This document shows positions 42,040 through 53,644 of a stretch of DNA of 64,000 nt, piece after piece. This DNA is from Nitrospirota bacterium (lineage in GTDB: Bacteria; Nitrospirota; Thermodesulfovibrionia; Thermodesulfovibrionales; UBA6898), in assembly GCA_003252075.1 (NCBI GenBank), contig QKDO01000086.1, forward strand, positions 20,056 to 84,055. Reading direction: 5' to 3'. The first letter of the stretch is position 1. Every line of letters begins with the position of its first letter. The translations under genes and the position numbers were made by a program. The notes beneath the pieces are model-generated. The model ran no database searches, was not told where the DNA came from, and saw only the letters and a program-made list of their open reading frames with translations.

Positions 42040-42071
42040 CGAATACTAGGCGTGTCCGAAATAGGTTGAAT

Positions 42072-42237
42072 GAAAGGGATAAACATCTCATAAACCCGGC
42101 GAATAGACAGGATGATTCTGATGGAGAGCCATTTTTGGGACTTCTCAGAAATTACGGTAAATGATCCTTTGTTTCGTAGGCAAAGGGGCCTTTTTCAAGG
42201 AGTCGTCGCCGAGATGTATTCGACATTTATCCCTTTC
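42072..42237. repeat. Spaced 12-bp perfect inverted repeat in the eno-gap intergenic region
   Basis: GAAAGGGATAAA at 42072-42083 and TTTATCCCTTTC at 42226-42237. Confidence 0.75.
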
Positions 42238-42273
42238 GAATTATCTTGGATACAAATCAACAGATACGAATAA

Positions 42274-43290
<1,017 letters not shown>

Positions 43291-43343
43291 CGCTACAGGA
43301 GCGTTTGTGCAGATCATTCTTTAAGATCAGAAAGAGGATAGCA

Positions 43344-45002
43344 ATGAAAATAAATGACCTTGCCGGGAAACCGGCGCCAAGATCGATCCTGGTAAACGTC
43401 CCAAGGCTCATTGCGGCCTATTATGCCTATAAGCCGGACGTTGCAGACCCCGGCCAGCGGGTCGCCTTTGGCACCTCGGGCCACCGGGGATCATCCCTGA
43501 AGAACAGTTTTAATGAAGCGCATATCCTGGCTGTCTGCCAGGCCATTTGCGAGTACCGGAAGTCGCTGAAGATCGGGGGGCCCCTTTACCTTGGCATGGA
43601 CACGCATGCGTTGTCTGAACCGGCCTTTGCAAGTGCAATCGAGGTTTTTGCCGCGAATAAGGTGACGGTACGCGTGCAGGCCGGCTATACCTATACACCG
43701 ACACCGGTGGTTTCCCATGCGATCCTTACGTACAACCAAAAGATACGCGGCATAAGGGGGCGTGCTGACGGCGTGGTCATCACTCCCTCGCATAATCCTC
43801 CGGAGGATGGAGGAATAAAGTACAATCCTCCTCATGGAGGTCCGGCAGATACAGTAGCTACAAAAACTATCGAGGAGCGTGCCAACGAACTCCTCGCGAA
43901 AGGACTGAAAGGCGTCAGGAGGATACTCTTTGAAAAGGCCATCAAGGCCGATTGCGTCAGCTCGTACGACTACGTCTCTCCCTATGTGCAGGACCTCGGG
44001 AACATTATTGATATGGAGATCATCAGGGATGCGGATCTCAAGATCGGAGTGGATCCTCTCGGCGGGGCGGCGGTCGGATTCTGGGATCCCATTGCCGAGC
44101 AGTATGGCATAAAGCTGGAAGTGGTCAATGATGTGGTCGATCCCACATTTTCCTTCATGACCCTTGACAAGGACGGCAAGATCAGGATGGACTGCTCTTC
44201 GCCATACGCCATGGCGAGCCTCATTCAATTAAAGGATCGCTTTGATATCGCCTTCGGCAATGACACAGATGTTGACCGCCATGGCATTGTGACCAGGAGT
44301 TCCGGTCTCATGAACCCGAATCACTATCTGTCTACAGCGATCTGGTACCTCTTCCGGAACAGACCCGGCTGGAGCAAAGACGCTGCCGTGGGAAAGACCC
44401 TTGTCTCCACGTCCATGATCGACAGGGTAGGAGGAGCGCTCAGGAGGAAGGTCGCCGAGGTGCCGGTCGGATTCAAATGGTTTGTGGAGGGACTGCTTGA
44501 TGGATCCTACGGGTTTGGCGGAGAAGAGAGCGCAGGCGCTTCGTTTCTCAGAAAAGATGGCAAGGTCTGGACAACGGACAAGGACGGCATCATCATGGAC
44601 CTCCTTGCCTGCGAGATCACCGCGAAGACCGGCAAAGACCCGGCTGCGCTTTATCGGGATCTTGAAGCTCAGTTCGGAAGCCCGCTGTATATCAGGATCG
44701 ATGCACCGGCAACACCGGCCCAGAAATCAGCTTTGGCAAAGCTTTCGCCGGATCTGGTCACCGCGCAGGAGCTTGCCGGCGAGCTCATTACCGCAAAGCT
44801 GACCCGCGCGCCGGGGAATGATGCCGAGATCGGAGGGCTGAAGGTCATTACCCAAAACGGATGGTTTGCAGCGCGTCCGTCCGGAACAGAGGATATTTAC
44901 AAGATCTATGCAGAAAGCTTTCTGGGTGAAAAGCATCTGCAGAAGATCCAGGAAGAGGCCGTGGCGATCGTCAGTGCCGCGTTTGCTGCGGCAGGGGTCT
45001 GA
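43344..45002 (+). CDS. pgm: Alpha-D-glucose phosphate-specific phosphoglucomutase
   Basis: [51 protein letters not shown] (phosphoserine loop); [12 protein letters not shown]. Confidence 0.96.
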   Translation: MKINDLAGKPAPRSILVNVPRLIAAYYAYKPDVADPGQRVAFGTSGHRGSSLKNSFNEAHILAVCQAICEYRKSLKIGGPLYLGMDTHALSEPAFASAIEVFAANKVTVRVQAGYTYTPTPVVSHAILTYNQKIRGIRGRADGVVITPSHNPPEDGGIKYNPPHGGPADTVATKTIEERANELLAKGLKGVRRILFEKAIKADCVSSYDYVSPYVQDLGNIIDMEIIRDADLKIGVDPLGGAAVGFWDPIAEQYGIKLEVVNDVVDPTFSFMTLDKDGKIRMDCSSPYAMASLIQLKDRFDIAFGNDTDVDRHGIVTRSSGLMNPNHYLSTAIWYLFRNRPGWSKDAAVGKTLVSTSMIDRVGGALRRKVAEVPVGFKWFVEGLLDGSYGFGGEESAGASFLRKDGKVWTTDKDGIIMDLLACEITAKTGKDPAALYRDLEAQFGSPLYIRIDAPATPAQKSALAKLSPDLVTAQELAGELITAKLTRAPGNDAEIGGLKVITQNGWFAARPSGTEDIYKIYAESFLGEKHLQKIQEEAVAIVSAAFAAAGV

Positions 45003-45046
45003 GTTCGCATGCAGATGCATGGAGAAAAGGACAGATGGAGGATATC

Positions 45047-45796
45047 ATGAAAAAAGTCGTACTGCTCAGGCATGGAGAGAGCCTTTGGAACAAGGAGAAC
45101 CGCTTCACCGGATGGACCGATGTTCCGCTCTCCGAGAAAGGGATACAGGAGGCCCGAGAAGCGGCCCGTCTGCTGCGCGAAGGAGGCTTTACATTTGATA
45201 TCGCATTCACCTCGGTGCTGAAGCGTGCGATCAAGACCCTCTGGATCGTTCTGGAGGAGATGGATCTCATGTGGATCCCGGTCATCCGCAGCTGGAGGCT
45301 CAACGAAAGGCACTACGGCGCACTCCAGGGGCTCAACAAGGCCGAGGCAGCAAAGGAGCTTGGCGAGGAGCAGGTAAAGCTCTGGCGCCGGAGCTTCGAT
45401 GTGCCGCCGCCTGCTCTCAAACTGGATGATCCCCGCCACCCGAAGAACGACCCCAAATATGCTGAATTCCACCCGAACGATCTCCCTGCAACAGAGTGCC
45501 TCAAGGACACCATCGAGCGCTTTTTGCCCTATGCGCAGGAGAATATCGGGCCGGCCATACGATCGGGGAAGCGGGTGCTGCTCGTGGCCCACGGCAACAC
45601 CCTTCGCGGCCTGATCAAGTATATGGAGCGGATATCTGACCATGACATTGCAGACCTGAATATACCGACGGCGATCCCCATGGTGTACGAGTTCGAGGAT
45701 GATATGAAGCCGATCCGGAGGTATTACCTGGGTGATCAGGAAGCAGTGAAAAAGGCTGCGGAGGCTGTGGCTGCGCAGTCAAAGGCAAAGGCATAG
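45047..45796 (+). CDS. gpmA: 2,3-bisphosphoglycerate-dependent phosphoglycerate mutase
   Basis: [64 protein letters not shown]. Confidence 0.96.
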   Translation: MKKVVLLRHGESLWNKENRFTGWTDVPLSEKGIQEAREAARLLREGGFTFDIAFTSVLKRAIKTLWIVLEEMDLMWIPVIRSWRLNERHYGALQGLNKAEAAKELGEEQVKLWRRSFDVPPPALKLDDPRHPKNDPKYAEFHPNDLPATECLKDTIERFLPYAQENIGPAIRSGKRVLLVAHGNTLRGLIKYMERISDHDIADLNIPTAIPMVYEFEDDMKPIRRYYLGDQEAVKKAAEAVAAQSKAKA

Positions 45797-45913
45797 TTTC
45801 AGCAGAAATCAGAAAGGCGAAGTCGTATCTTCTGTGGTAATTGATTCAATTAAGCACTGAGAGAAAGAAGCGGGGACCAACCAAACCGTGATCGAGGAAG
45901 AGTATCCGGAGCA

Positions 45914-45942
45914 TGGAACTATGACCTGATTATTGGAACTAT
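45914..45942. promoter_or_regulatory. Putative operator: direct repeat TGGAACTAT-N11-TGGAACTAT upstream of hox operon
   Basis: Identical 9-mers at 45914-45922 and 45934-45942, start-to-start 20 bp, ~130 bp upstream of hoxF. Confidence 0.45.
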
Positions 45943-46070
45943 AAGTTGGTAATGATGAATTTGCTGTTGCGTTTATCCTGTGATAGCATTGTTTTTAGGA
46001 AGACACTTCGTACATTCGGGAATTCTTTTCTGAATCAGGTGCCACGGATGATTAGCGAGGGGTAAGCATA

Positions 46071-47912
46071 ATGGGAAAAGACACCGTATCTGTCGTTCGT
46101 CAGGCCTGTAAGAAGTTCGATCATGAAGGGTCCCGCATCCTCGATATTTTGCGGGAAGTTCAAAAAAGGCTTGCCTGCGTCAGCGGGGAGACAATGGACC
46201 TGCTGGCGGCTGAACTCTCTACTCACCGGATAGAAATCGAGGGGCTGGTCTCTTTCTACTCTTTTTTCTCGGAGAACCGGAAAGGGAAGATCATAATACG
46301 TCTCTGTGATGATATTATTGACCGTTTTGCCGGAATTGAAAGGGTCGCAAAGGTCTTCTCCGAGGAATTGGGGATTGGTATCGGCGAGACCTCCTCTGAT
46401 TGGAATTTTTCTTTGGAATTTACGCCCTGTATCGGCATGAGCGATCAGGCCCCGGCCGCTCTGATCAATGAGACCGTGGTGACCAAATTGACTCCGGAAT
46501 CGGCCGGGGTCATAGCCCGCAGCTTAAAGAAGAACCTGGACACGTCAGCACTCGTTAAGAAAAAAGGAGACGGCAACAATGCCGACAGGCTCGTTAACGC
46601 AATGGTGGAAAATAATATTCGAAAGAAGGGTGAAGTCCTTCTTGGTGACAACGTACGGGCAGAGGCCGGTCTCCGGAAGGCATTAAAAAAGAAACCGGAA
46701 GAGGTCATACAGGAGGTGCTTGATTCGGGCTTGCGAGGCCGTGGAGGAGCGGGTTTTTCAACAGGTCTGAAGTGGAGCCTCGCCCGAAAGGCAAAGGACG
46801 CCCGGCGCTTTGTGATCTGTAATGCAGACGAGGGAGAACCCGGCACGTTTAAAGACCGTGTGCTCCTGACCGAGCGTGCGGACCTTATTTTTGAGGGAAT
46901 GACTATTGCCGCGTATGCGATTGGAGGCACCAGCGGCATCGTATATTTACGGGCGGAGTATGAATATCTGCTTCCCTATCTTGAGCGGGTTCTCGCACGA
47001 AGGCGCAAAGCCGGCCTGCTGGGAAAGAATATCGGGGGGGAAAAAGGATTTGCCTTTGATATTCGTATCCAGCTCGGCGGCGGGGCCTATATCTGTGGCG
47101 AGGAGAGCGCTCTCATCAGCTCCTGCGAGGGCTTGAGGGGAGAGCCGAAGACCCGTCCTCCTTTTCCTGTCGAAAGAGGGTTCCTCGGCCATCCCACGAT
47201 TGTGAATAATGTAGAGACCTTTTGTTGCGCTGCCCGTATCCTTGACGGAGGTCCCCGGTGGTTTGCGGCCATGGGCACTGCGAAGAGCAGCGGGACAAAA
47301 CTGCTGAGTGTATCCGGCGACTGCGCAAAACCCGGCATCTATGAAGTGCCTTTTGGCATAAGAGTTGCCGACGTGCTTGATATGGCCGGGGCAGATGACC
47401 CCACGATCGTACAGGTTGGCGGAGCGAGCGGTGAGATGCTCAACCGAGGCTCTTTCTACAGGAAGATCTGTTTTGAAGACCTGTCGACAGGCGGTTCTTT
47501 CATGACATTTAATTCCAGCCGTAATATGCTAAAAATCGTAGACTATTTTCTGGAGTTCTTTATTCATGAAAGCTGCGGCTACTGCACTCCCTGCCGTGTG
47601 GGCAATGTATTCCTCCGTGAACGGATTCAAAAGATCATGGAGGGTTACGCAGTAAAGGCTGATCTGGACTATTTAAAAGATCTCAGCAGGACAATTATGA
47701 TGACGAGCAGATGCGGGCTGGGAAATACGTCGCCAAGACCTGTGCTCAGTTCCATCGATCAATTTCCTGTAGTATACGCCTCGCTTCTGGGAGAAGGCGG
47801 AGAGGGGCTGGAGGCCGGTTTCAGCATTCAAAAGGCTCTTGAAGAATCGAGAAGGATCGCAAAACGCTCGTCAATGATCTATGACCCGGTTTATGGAGGA
47901 AGCAGCGATTGA
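46071..47912 (+). CDS. hoxF: NAD-reducing hydrogenase diaphorase large subunit HoxF (NuoE-like + NuoF-like fusion)
   Basis: 613 aa; N-terminal thioredoxin-like [2Fe-2S] domain, then GLRGRGGAGFSTGLKWSLA, CNADEGEPGTFKDRVLL, ESCGYCTPCRVGN. Confidence 0.93.
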   Translation: MGKDTVSVVRQACKKFDHEGSRILDILREVQKRLACVSGETMDLLAAELSTHRIEIEGLVSFYSFFSENRKGKIIIRLCDDIIDRFAGIERVAKVFSEELGIGIGETSSDWNFSLEFTPCIGMSDQAPAALINETVVTKLTPESAGVIARSLKKNLDTSALVKKKGDGNNADRLVNAMVENNIRKKGEVLLGDNVRAEAGLRKALKKKPEEVIQEVLDSGLRGRGGAGFSTGLKWSLARKAKDARRFVICNADEGEPGTFKDRVLLTERADLIFEGMTIAAYAIGGTSGIVYLRAEYEYLLPYLERVLARRRKAGLLGKNIGGEKGFAFDIRIQLGGGAYICGEESALISSCEGLRGEPKTRPPFPVERGFLGHPTIVNNVETFCCAARILDGGPRWFAAMGTAKSSGTKLLSVSGDCAKPGIYEVPFGIRVADVLDMAGADDPTIVQVGGASGEMLNRGSFYRKICFEDLSTGGSFMTFNSSRNMLKIVDYFLEFFIHESCGYCTPCRVGNVFLRERIQKIMEGYAVKADLDYLKDLSRTIMMTSRCGLGNTSPRPVLSSIDQFPVVYASLLGEGGEGLEAGFSIQKALEESRRIAKRSSMIYDPVYGGSSD

Positions 47913-47940
47913 GAGTATGGCGGAAAAGGTAGGAGACATC

Positions 47941-48669
47941 ATGAGGAACGCCTTTGTATTTAACATCGATGGGGTCGGGGTGAAAGGGAAAGACGGCCAG
48001 ACGATCATGGATGCCGCTGATCAGGCAGGAATTTATATCCCCCGGCTCTGTGATGTTGAGGGGCTGGAACCTCAGGGAAGCTGCCGTGTCTGTACTGTTA
48101 AAGTCAATGGCCGACCGGCAGCCGCCTGTACACAGCCGGCTGCTGAGGGAATAGAGGTTGAAAACGAAACGCTGGAGATCTTCAACTGGCGGCGCGATCT
48201 TATCCGCATGCTCTTTCACGAGGGGAACCACTTATGTCCGATCTGTGAGGCCAGCGGCAGATGCGAACTTCAGGCAATGGCATACCGCCTCGGCATTTTT
48301 CAGCCGGCCAAGTATCCCTATCTGCAGCCTGTGCGTCCTATCGATGCGTCCCATCCGGATATCATGCTCGACACAAACCGCTGCATACGATGCGGCCGAT
48401 GTATCAGGGCCTCGAAGGATATCGACGGGAAAAATGTCTTCGGCTATGTCGGCAGGGGAATGCATAAACGGGTGGGGGTGAATGGGAAAAACCTTGCGCA
48501 GACCAATGTTCATCTTGACGACAGGGCAATCGCCCTGGAAACATGCCCGGTTGGCTGCATCATCAGGAAAGGACTCGGCTTTTTCACCCCCATCGGGCAG
48601 CGGGAGTTCGACCGTGCCCCTATCGGCAGTACCATTGAAAAGGCTGTATTAAAGAGGGGGAAGAAATGA
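47941..48669 (+). CDS. hoxU: NAD-reducing hydrogenase diaphorase small subunit HoxU
   Basis: [2Fe-2S] CDVEGLEPQGSCRVCTVKV; CPICEASGRCELQ; CIRCGRCIRASKDIDG. Confidence 0.9.
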   Translation: MRNAFVFNIDGVGVKGKDGQTIMDAADQAGIYIPRLCDVEGLEPQGSCRVCTVKVNGRPAAACTQPAAEGIEVENETLEIFNWRRDLIRMLFHEGNHLCPICEASGRCELQAMAYRLGIFQPAKYPYLQPVRPIDASHPDIMLDTNRCIRCGRCIRASKDIDGKNVFGYVGRGMHKRVGVNGKNLAQTNVHLDDRAIALETCPVGCIIRKGLGFFTPIGQREFDRAPIGSTIEKAVLKRGKK

Positions 48670-49223
48670 AGAAAAGACTCGCCACCGTTTCACTGGCAGG
48701 ATGTTTTGGCTGCCACATGTCTTTCCTGGACATAGATGAACGGATACTGGATCTGATGAAACTTGTGCAGTTTGACAGATCTCCTTTGAATGACTTCAAG
48801 AAATTTAAAAAGCGCTGTGATATAGGCCTGATAGAGGGCGGATGCTGCAATGAGGAAAATGTCCATACCTTGCGGGAGTTTCGAAAAAACTGTGATGTGC
48901 TGGTCGCCATTGGTCAGTGCGCTATTATGGGAGGGCTCCCGGTCATGCGCAATGCCATCATGCATGCCGAGGACCCTTTGCGGGAGTGCCTCGATACTGC
49001 CTATCTGAACAGCCCCACAGTATTTAATGCTTCCAATGACATACCGAACGATCCTGCCCTTCCCCTGCTCCTGGACAAGGTATACACCTGTGCAGAGGTT
49101 GTAAAGGTGGATTATCAGATCCCCGGGTGTCCTCCTTCGGGGGATACATTCTGGTTGGCCATGACTTTTCTGCTCAAGGGAACCGCTGCTGATCTGCCCT
49201 ACGAGCTTATAAAGTATGACTGA
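48666..49223 (+). CDS. hoxY: NAD-reducing [NiFe] hydrogenase small subunit HoxY
   Basis: LAGCFGCHMSFLDID; IGLIEGGCCNEENVHTLREFRKNCDVLVAIGQCAIMGG. Confidence 0.92.
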   Translation: MKKRLATVSLAGCFGCHMSFLDIDERILDLMKLVQFDRSPLNDFKKFKKRCDIGLIEGGCCNEENVHTLREFRKNCDVLVAIGQCAIMGGLPVMRNAIMHAEDPLRECLDTAYLNSPTVFNASNDIPNDPALPLLLDKVYTCAEVVKVDYQIPGCPPSGDTFWLAMTFLLKGTAADLPYELIKYD

Positions 49224-49270
49224 TCGGGCTCTGTCTGTGAAACAGAATCAAATGAGCGGGAGAACCACAC

Positions 49271-50710
49271 ATGGCAAAAACAAAAGTTATAGAAATTGAA
49301 CCCGTGAGCCGTGTTGAGGGTCATGGCAAGGTCAGTATTCACCTGGACGATCATAATAACGTACAGGAGGCCAGGCTCCATATTGTAGAATTCAGAGGAT
49401 TTGAGCGGTTTATTATTGGACGCCCCTTCTGGGAAGTCCCGGTTATTGTACAGCGTCTCTGCGGTATCTGCCCCGTAAGTCATCAGTTGGCTGCTGCCAA
49501 AGCCATGGACGTCATCGTGGGGGCAAAAAAGCTTACCCCGACTGCGGACAAAATCCGGCGCCTGATGAATTACGGGCAGATTATGCAGAGCCATGTTCTG
49601 CATTTCTTCCACTTATGCTCCCCTGATCTGCTCTTTGGCTTTGACGCTGACCCTGAGATACGGAATGTCTTCGGCATCATCAAGAAAATGCCCGATCTGG
49701 CTGTTCAGGGCATCATGATGCGAAAATACGGTCAGGAGATCATCAGGGCCACCTCCGGAAAGAAAATACACGGAACCGGATCAGTCCCCGGAGGTGTAAA
49801 TAAAAACCTCTCCGTGCAAGAAAGGGACTCCTTTCTGAAGGAAATTGACCAGATGAAAAAGTGGGCCCTCGGTGCGCTCGCCCTGGCAAAGAATTATACC
49901 CTTGAACATATAGATATGGTCAGGGAGTTCGCAGCGTTCAACTCCAGCCACCTTTCCCTTGTCCGCGAAGACGGCGCACTCGATTTATACCACGGCAATC
50001 TGCGGGCCATCGACGCAGGCGGCAACATCATCTTTGACCAGGTGGACTACAAGAAATTCAATGACTATATCATGGAAGAGGTACGGTCCTGGTCGTACAA
50101 CAAATTCCCCTTTATCAAGAGCCGAGGACATATTGACGGGTGGTATCGTGTCGGTCCCCTCTCCCGGATGAACACCATCGGATTTATCGACACGCCGGAA
50201 GCCCAGAAGGCCCTGGAAGAATTCAAAGGCCTGACCAAGGGCAAGCCCAACCATATGTCCCTGGCCTATCACTGGGCCAGAATGATAGAAGTCCTGCACT
50301 GTGTTGAAAAAATTGAGGAACTGCTCACTGACCCCGACCTTCAGGGGAATGATCTTCTTGTGAAGGGTGATCGTGCTGAAGAAGGGATCGGTGTGGTCGA
50401 GGCACCCCGCGGTACTCTTTTTCACCACTATCGCGTGAATAAGGACGACCAGGTTACCTACTGCAACCTGATTGTGTCGAGTACGAGCAATAACGAGGCC
50501 ATGAACCGGGCGATAACAAAGGTTGCTCACGATCATATTTCGGGCAAACCGAAGATTACCGAAGCTATGCTGAACCATGTTGAAGTGGCTGTCCGGGCAT
50601 ATGATCCCTGTCTTTCCTGTGCCACCCATGCGCTGGGTCAGATGCCGCTCATTATTGAGATGTACGATGTGAACGGCTCACTCCTTGAACGGAAAGGCAA
50701 GTGTTTGTGA
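49271..50710 (+). CDS. hoxH: NAD-reducing [NiFe] hydrogenase large subunit HoxH
   Basis: Nickel-binding L1 QRLCGICPVSHQLAAAKAMD and L2 YDPCLSCATHALG followed by a short cleavable C-terminal extension. Confidence 0.95.
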   Translation: MAKTKVIEIEPVSRVEGHGKVSIHLDDHNNVQEARLHIVEFRGFERFIIGRPFWEVPVIVQRLCGICPVSHQLAAAKAMDVIVGAKKLTPTADKIRRLMNYGQIMQSHVLHFFHLCSPDLLFGFDADPEIRNVFGIIKKMPDLAVQGIMMRKYGQEIIRATSGKKIHGTGSVPGGVNKNLSVQERDSFLKEIDQMKKWALGALALAKNYTLEHIDMVREFAAFNSSHLSLVREDGALDLYHGNLRAIDAGGNIIFDQVDYKKFNDYIMEEVRSWSYNKFPFIKSRGHIDGWYRVGPLSRMNTIGFIDTPEAQKALEEFKGLTKGKPNHMSLAYHWARMIEVLHCVEKIEELLTDPDLQGNDLLVKGDRAEEGIGVVEAPRGTLFHHYRVNKDDQVTYCNLIVSSTSNNEAMNRAITKVAHDHISGKPKITEAMLNHVEVAVRAYDPCLSCATHALGQMPLIIEMYDVNGSLLERKGKCL

Positions 50711-51198
50711 GCAGTCCTTTGCCGAAGATCCTTTTCATCGGATATGGCAACCCGGGCCGTCTCGATGACGGTCTGGGGCCGGCGCTTGCAGCCAGAATTG
50801 ATGCCCTGTCGCTGAAAGGGATGACTGTCGAAGCTGACTATCAACTGGGAGTAGAAAACGCCTTTGGTGTGTCAAGGCATGATGTCGTCATATTTGCGGA
50901 TGCTGCGGTCAGGGGGAAGGCCCCCTTCTTCTTTAAGGAAATTCATCCCCAATCGCCCCTGAGTCTCGGAAGCCACAGCGTTTCTCCCGAGGCAGTTCTT
51001 TTCTTCGCTGAAAAACTGTTTCATTCCAGGGCCAGGGCGTATGTCCTGGGCATCCGGGGCTATGAGTTCAAGGGGTATAGCGAGGGATTGTCAGAGCAGG
51101 CCGAGAAAAACCTTGAGGAAGCCTTTCAGTTTGTGACGCATCTGGTCCAGTCCGGAAATTTCGATAGCAAGTATTGGTATCAAAATAGTGGAAAATGA
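50701..51198 (+). CDS. hoxW: Hydrogenase maturation protease (HoxW-like, GTG start)
   Basis: ILFIGYGNPGRLDDGLGPALAARID; VIFADAAVRG; SHSVSPEAVLFFAEKLF; overlaps hoxH end. Confidence 0.9.
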   Translation: MFVSSPLPKILFIGYGNPGRLDDGLGPALAARIDALSLKGMTVEADYQLGVENAFGVSRHDVVIFADAAVRGKAPFFFKEIHPQSPLSLGSHSVSPEAVLFFAEKLFHSRARAYVLGIRGYEFKGYSEGLSEQAEKNLEEAFQFVTHLVQSGNFDSKYWYQNSGK

Positions 51199-51418
51199 GT
51201 GACACTATGCAGGATACCAAAATACTCTTCACCATCAATCCATTGCGGGTAGAGTATGCAAGAAACCTGATGTGATCTCAATATCATTCCTGTTTGTCGA
51301 GAATCCTTCAGGGATCAGAAGGAAGATTCTGGACAAGCCGAAACAACAGAAATATGGACTCTGCAACAGAGGCTAAAGAGTTTTCCTGTATTCATGAGAC
51401 AAAGAAGGAGATAAGACC

Positions 51419-51877
51419 ATGAAGATTCTGACCACACCGAGAATGGAACGATGCATTGGATGTCATTCCTGTTCGCTCGCCTGTGCACGGCTCATTCATA
51501 AACGACTGTCCTGGGACGCGGCCGGAATCCGCATCAGGTCCTCCGGGGGCCTCTCGACAGGGTTCGAGGCCAGGACCTGCTTTGCCTGCGACCCCGCGCC
51601 CTGCGTTAGGGCCTGCCCGACCGGCGCCTATTCCCAGAGAAAGGGCGGCGGTGTTGTGGTCAGGAAGAAGCTCTGCATCCGCTGCGGGGATTGCGCGAAG
51701 GCCTGTCCGGTGGACGCGATCTATCTCGATGCATCCGGTGAGCCCTTTGTCTGCATCCACTGCGGGAGGTGCGTGCCCTACTGCCCCCATGATTGTCTGG
51801 AACATACAGAGATGGCAAGAGGAGCATCAGGACCTGCAGGAAATGAAACGGCAGAGACGGGGGAGGTGGAGTCATGA
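51419..51877 (+). CDS. 4Fe-4S ferredoxin-type protein (four clusters; AorA-like)
   Basis: CIGCHSCSLAC, CFACDPAPCVRACP, CIRCGDCAKACP, CIHCGRCVPYCP; ATGA overlap with AOR start. Confidence 0.93.
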   Translation: MKILTTPRMERCIGCHSCSLACARLIHKRLSWDAAGIRIRSSGGLSTGFEARTCFACDPAPCVRACPTGAYSQRKGGGVVVRKKLCIRCGDCAKACPVDAIYLDASGEPFVCIHCGRCVPYCPHDCLEHTEMARGASGPAGNETAETGEVES

Positions 51878-53610
51878 TACGGGACCATTTCAGGGTGCTC
51901 ACAATAGACCTCTCGACAGGGCAACGCACTATCGTCGATCTCGACGGGAGAGATACGGTAGCAGGTGGAAGCGGGCTGGCAGCGATGCTCTTCGAAAAAT
52001 ACGGCTTCCTCGGCAAGCCGTGGGACGAACCCGGTCAGCCGCTCATCTTCGCCATTGGTCCTCTGACAGGATACTTTCCGCTCATGAGCAAGACCGTCTG
52101 TGCCTTTAAATCGCCCTACCACGATCAATATGCCGAGAGCCATGGAGGAGGTCGTTCCGCTCTGTCATTGCGATTTGCCGACGTTGATGCACTGGTGATC
52201 ATTGGCAAGGCTGCATCTCCGTCTGCCCTCATCGTCGGGTCCCGGCAGATCGAGATCAAAGACGTGCAGTACCTCTGGGGTACTGACTTGCAGGTCGCGG
52301 GAAAGGTTCTTCGGCGCATGTTCCCCGGCTCCGGACACCGGACCATCCTCAGAATCGGCCCCGCAGGAGAGCGGCAATCGCCTATGGCCTGCATCACCGC
52401 TGATACCTATCGTCATTTCGGAAGACTCGGCGGAGGGGCGGTGATGGGAGCGAAGAACCTGAAGGCGATCATGATCCATGGAGACGCTTCTTTCCCGATC
52501 CCGGAGGGCAACGACTATGTGAAGGTATTTGAAGAAGTCCATACGAAGATGACTGACACGGACATGATGAGCAAGTATCATGACCTTGGCACCCCCATAA
52601 ACGTTGCTGTTTTGAATGGTATCAAGGCGTTGCCTATAAGGAACCTCCAGGCGACTGCAGACCCGGCGACCGCGGGTATCACCGGTGAGCGGTTCGCCGA
52701 GGTGGCCCTCCTCAGAAACGCTGCCTGCGCCGGCTGCCCGGTCGGCTGTATCCATATTGGGTTTGTGCGGGAACGCTTCCAGAAAGAGAACCGTTACCTC
52801 TATCGCCAGATCTCCTATGACCATGAACTGATCGTTACCGTCGGCTCCATGCTCGGGGTCATGGACTGCTTCGAGGTGCTCAAGCTCATAGACGTGGCCG
52901 AGAAGATGGGGCTCGATGTTATGTCTCCCGGTGTTGCGCTGGCCTGGGCTACAGAGGCCCTCGCAAAGGGTTTCATCACGGAAAAAGAAACCCTTGTACC
53001 CCTTGCCTTCGGGAACTCTTCCTCGTACCAGGCAGCCATAGAGCATCTGGCCCTGGGCACGAACGACTTCTACCAGATCCTTTCCCAGGGCACAGCGAAG
53101 GCAGCGGCTCGATACGGGGGCAAGGAGTTCGCCTGTGTCCTCGGCCAGGAGATGGCCGGCTACGCAACCGGTGAAACGTTCTTCGTTTCCCAGGCACTCG
53201 GTCTGCGACACTCACACTTGGACAGCAGCGGCTATTCCTACGACCAGAAGCCGAAGGGAAAGACTGTTGAGGATGCTGTAAAGTTCCTGGTCAATGACGA
53301 GAAGGGAAGGGTATTTCTTACCTCTATGGTGTCGTGCCTGTTCGCGCGGGGTGTGTACAATGATGAACTGCTCGGCAACTGCCTGAAGAGCGTCGGTTAT
53401 GGGACGCTGGCGGACAACATGGACACCATCGCGGAGGGGATTCAGCGGCTGAGATGGAAACTGCGCGTCAGGTCAGGGTATCGGCCGGAAAACGTATCGA
53501 TCCCGAAGCGGTTTACTGAAATAACGACCTGGAAGGGAAAGATCGACGAAACATTGCTCAATCAGTTGAAAGAGGAGTACGGCAAAAGCATCATGAGCAT
53601 GGCCGGATGA
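51874..53610 (+). CDS. Aldehyde:ferredoxin oxidoreductase family (tungsten/molybdopterin enzyme)
   Basis: AGGSGLAAMLFEKYG; GRLGGGAVMGAKNLKAIMIHG; NAACAGCPVGCIHIG (CX2CX3C). Confidence 0.93.
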   Translation: MIRDHFRVLTIDLSTGQRTIVDLDGRDTVAGGSGLAAMLFEKYGFLGKPWDEPGQPLIFAIGPLTGYFPLMSKTVCAFKSPYHDQYAESHGGGRSALSLRFADVDALVIIGKAASPSALIVGSRQIEIKDVQYLWGTDLQVAGKVLRRMFPGSGHRTILRIGPAGERQSPMACITADTYRHFGRLGGGAVMGAKNLKAIMIHGDASFPIPEGNDYVKVFEEVHTKMTDTDMMSKYHDLGTPINVAVLNGIKALPIRNLQATADPATAGITGERFAEVALLRNAACAGCPVGCIHIGFVRERFQKENRYLYRQISYDHELIVTVGSMLGVMDCFEVLKLIDVAEKMGLDVMSPGVALAWATEALAKGFITEKETLVPLAFGNSSSYQAAIEHLALGTNDFYQILSQGTAKAAARYGGKEFACVLGQEMAGYATGETFFVSQALGLRHSHLDSSGYSYDQKPKGKTVEDAVKFLVNDEKGRVFLTSMVSCLFARGVYNDELLGNCLKSVGYGTLADNMDTIAEGIQRLRWKLRVRSGYRPENVSIPKRFTEITTWKGKIDETLLNQLKEEYGKSIMSMAG

Positions 53611-53644
53611 TCGCTCTGCGCTGCGACCGAAACAGGGAGGAGAG

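Noticed and set aside
45945-45966. Possible sigma-54 -24/-12 promoter (TTGGTAATGATGAATTTGCT) before hoxF
   Set aside because: GG-to-GC spacing is 13 nt rather than the required 10.
51207-51275. Short ORF MQDTKILFTINPLRVEYARNLM between hoxW and the ferredoxin
   Set aside because: Only 22 codons, no good evidence of translation or conservation from sequence alone.
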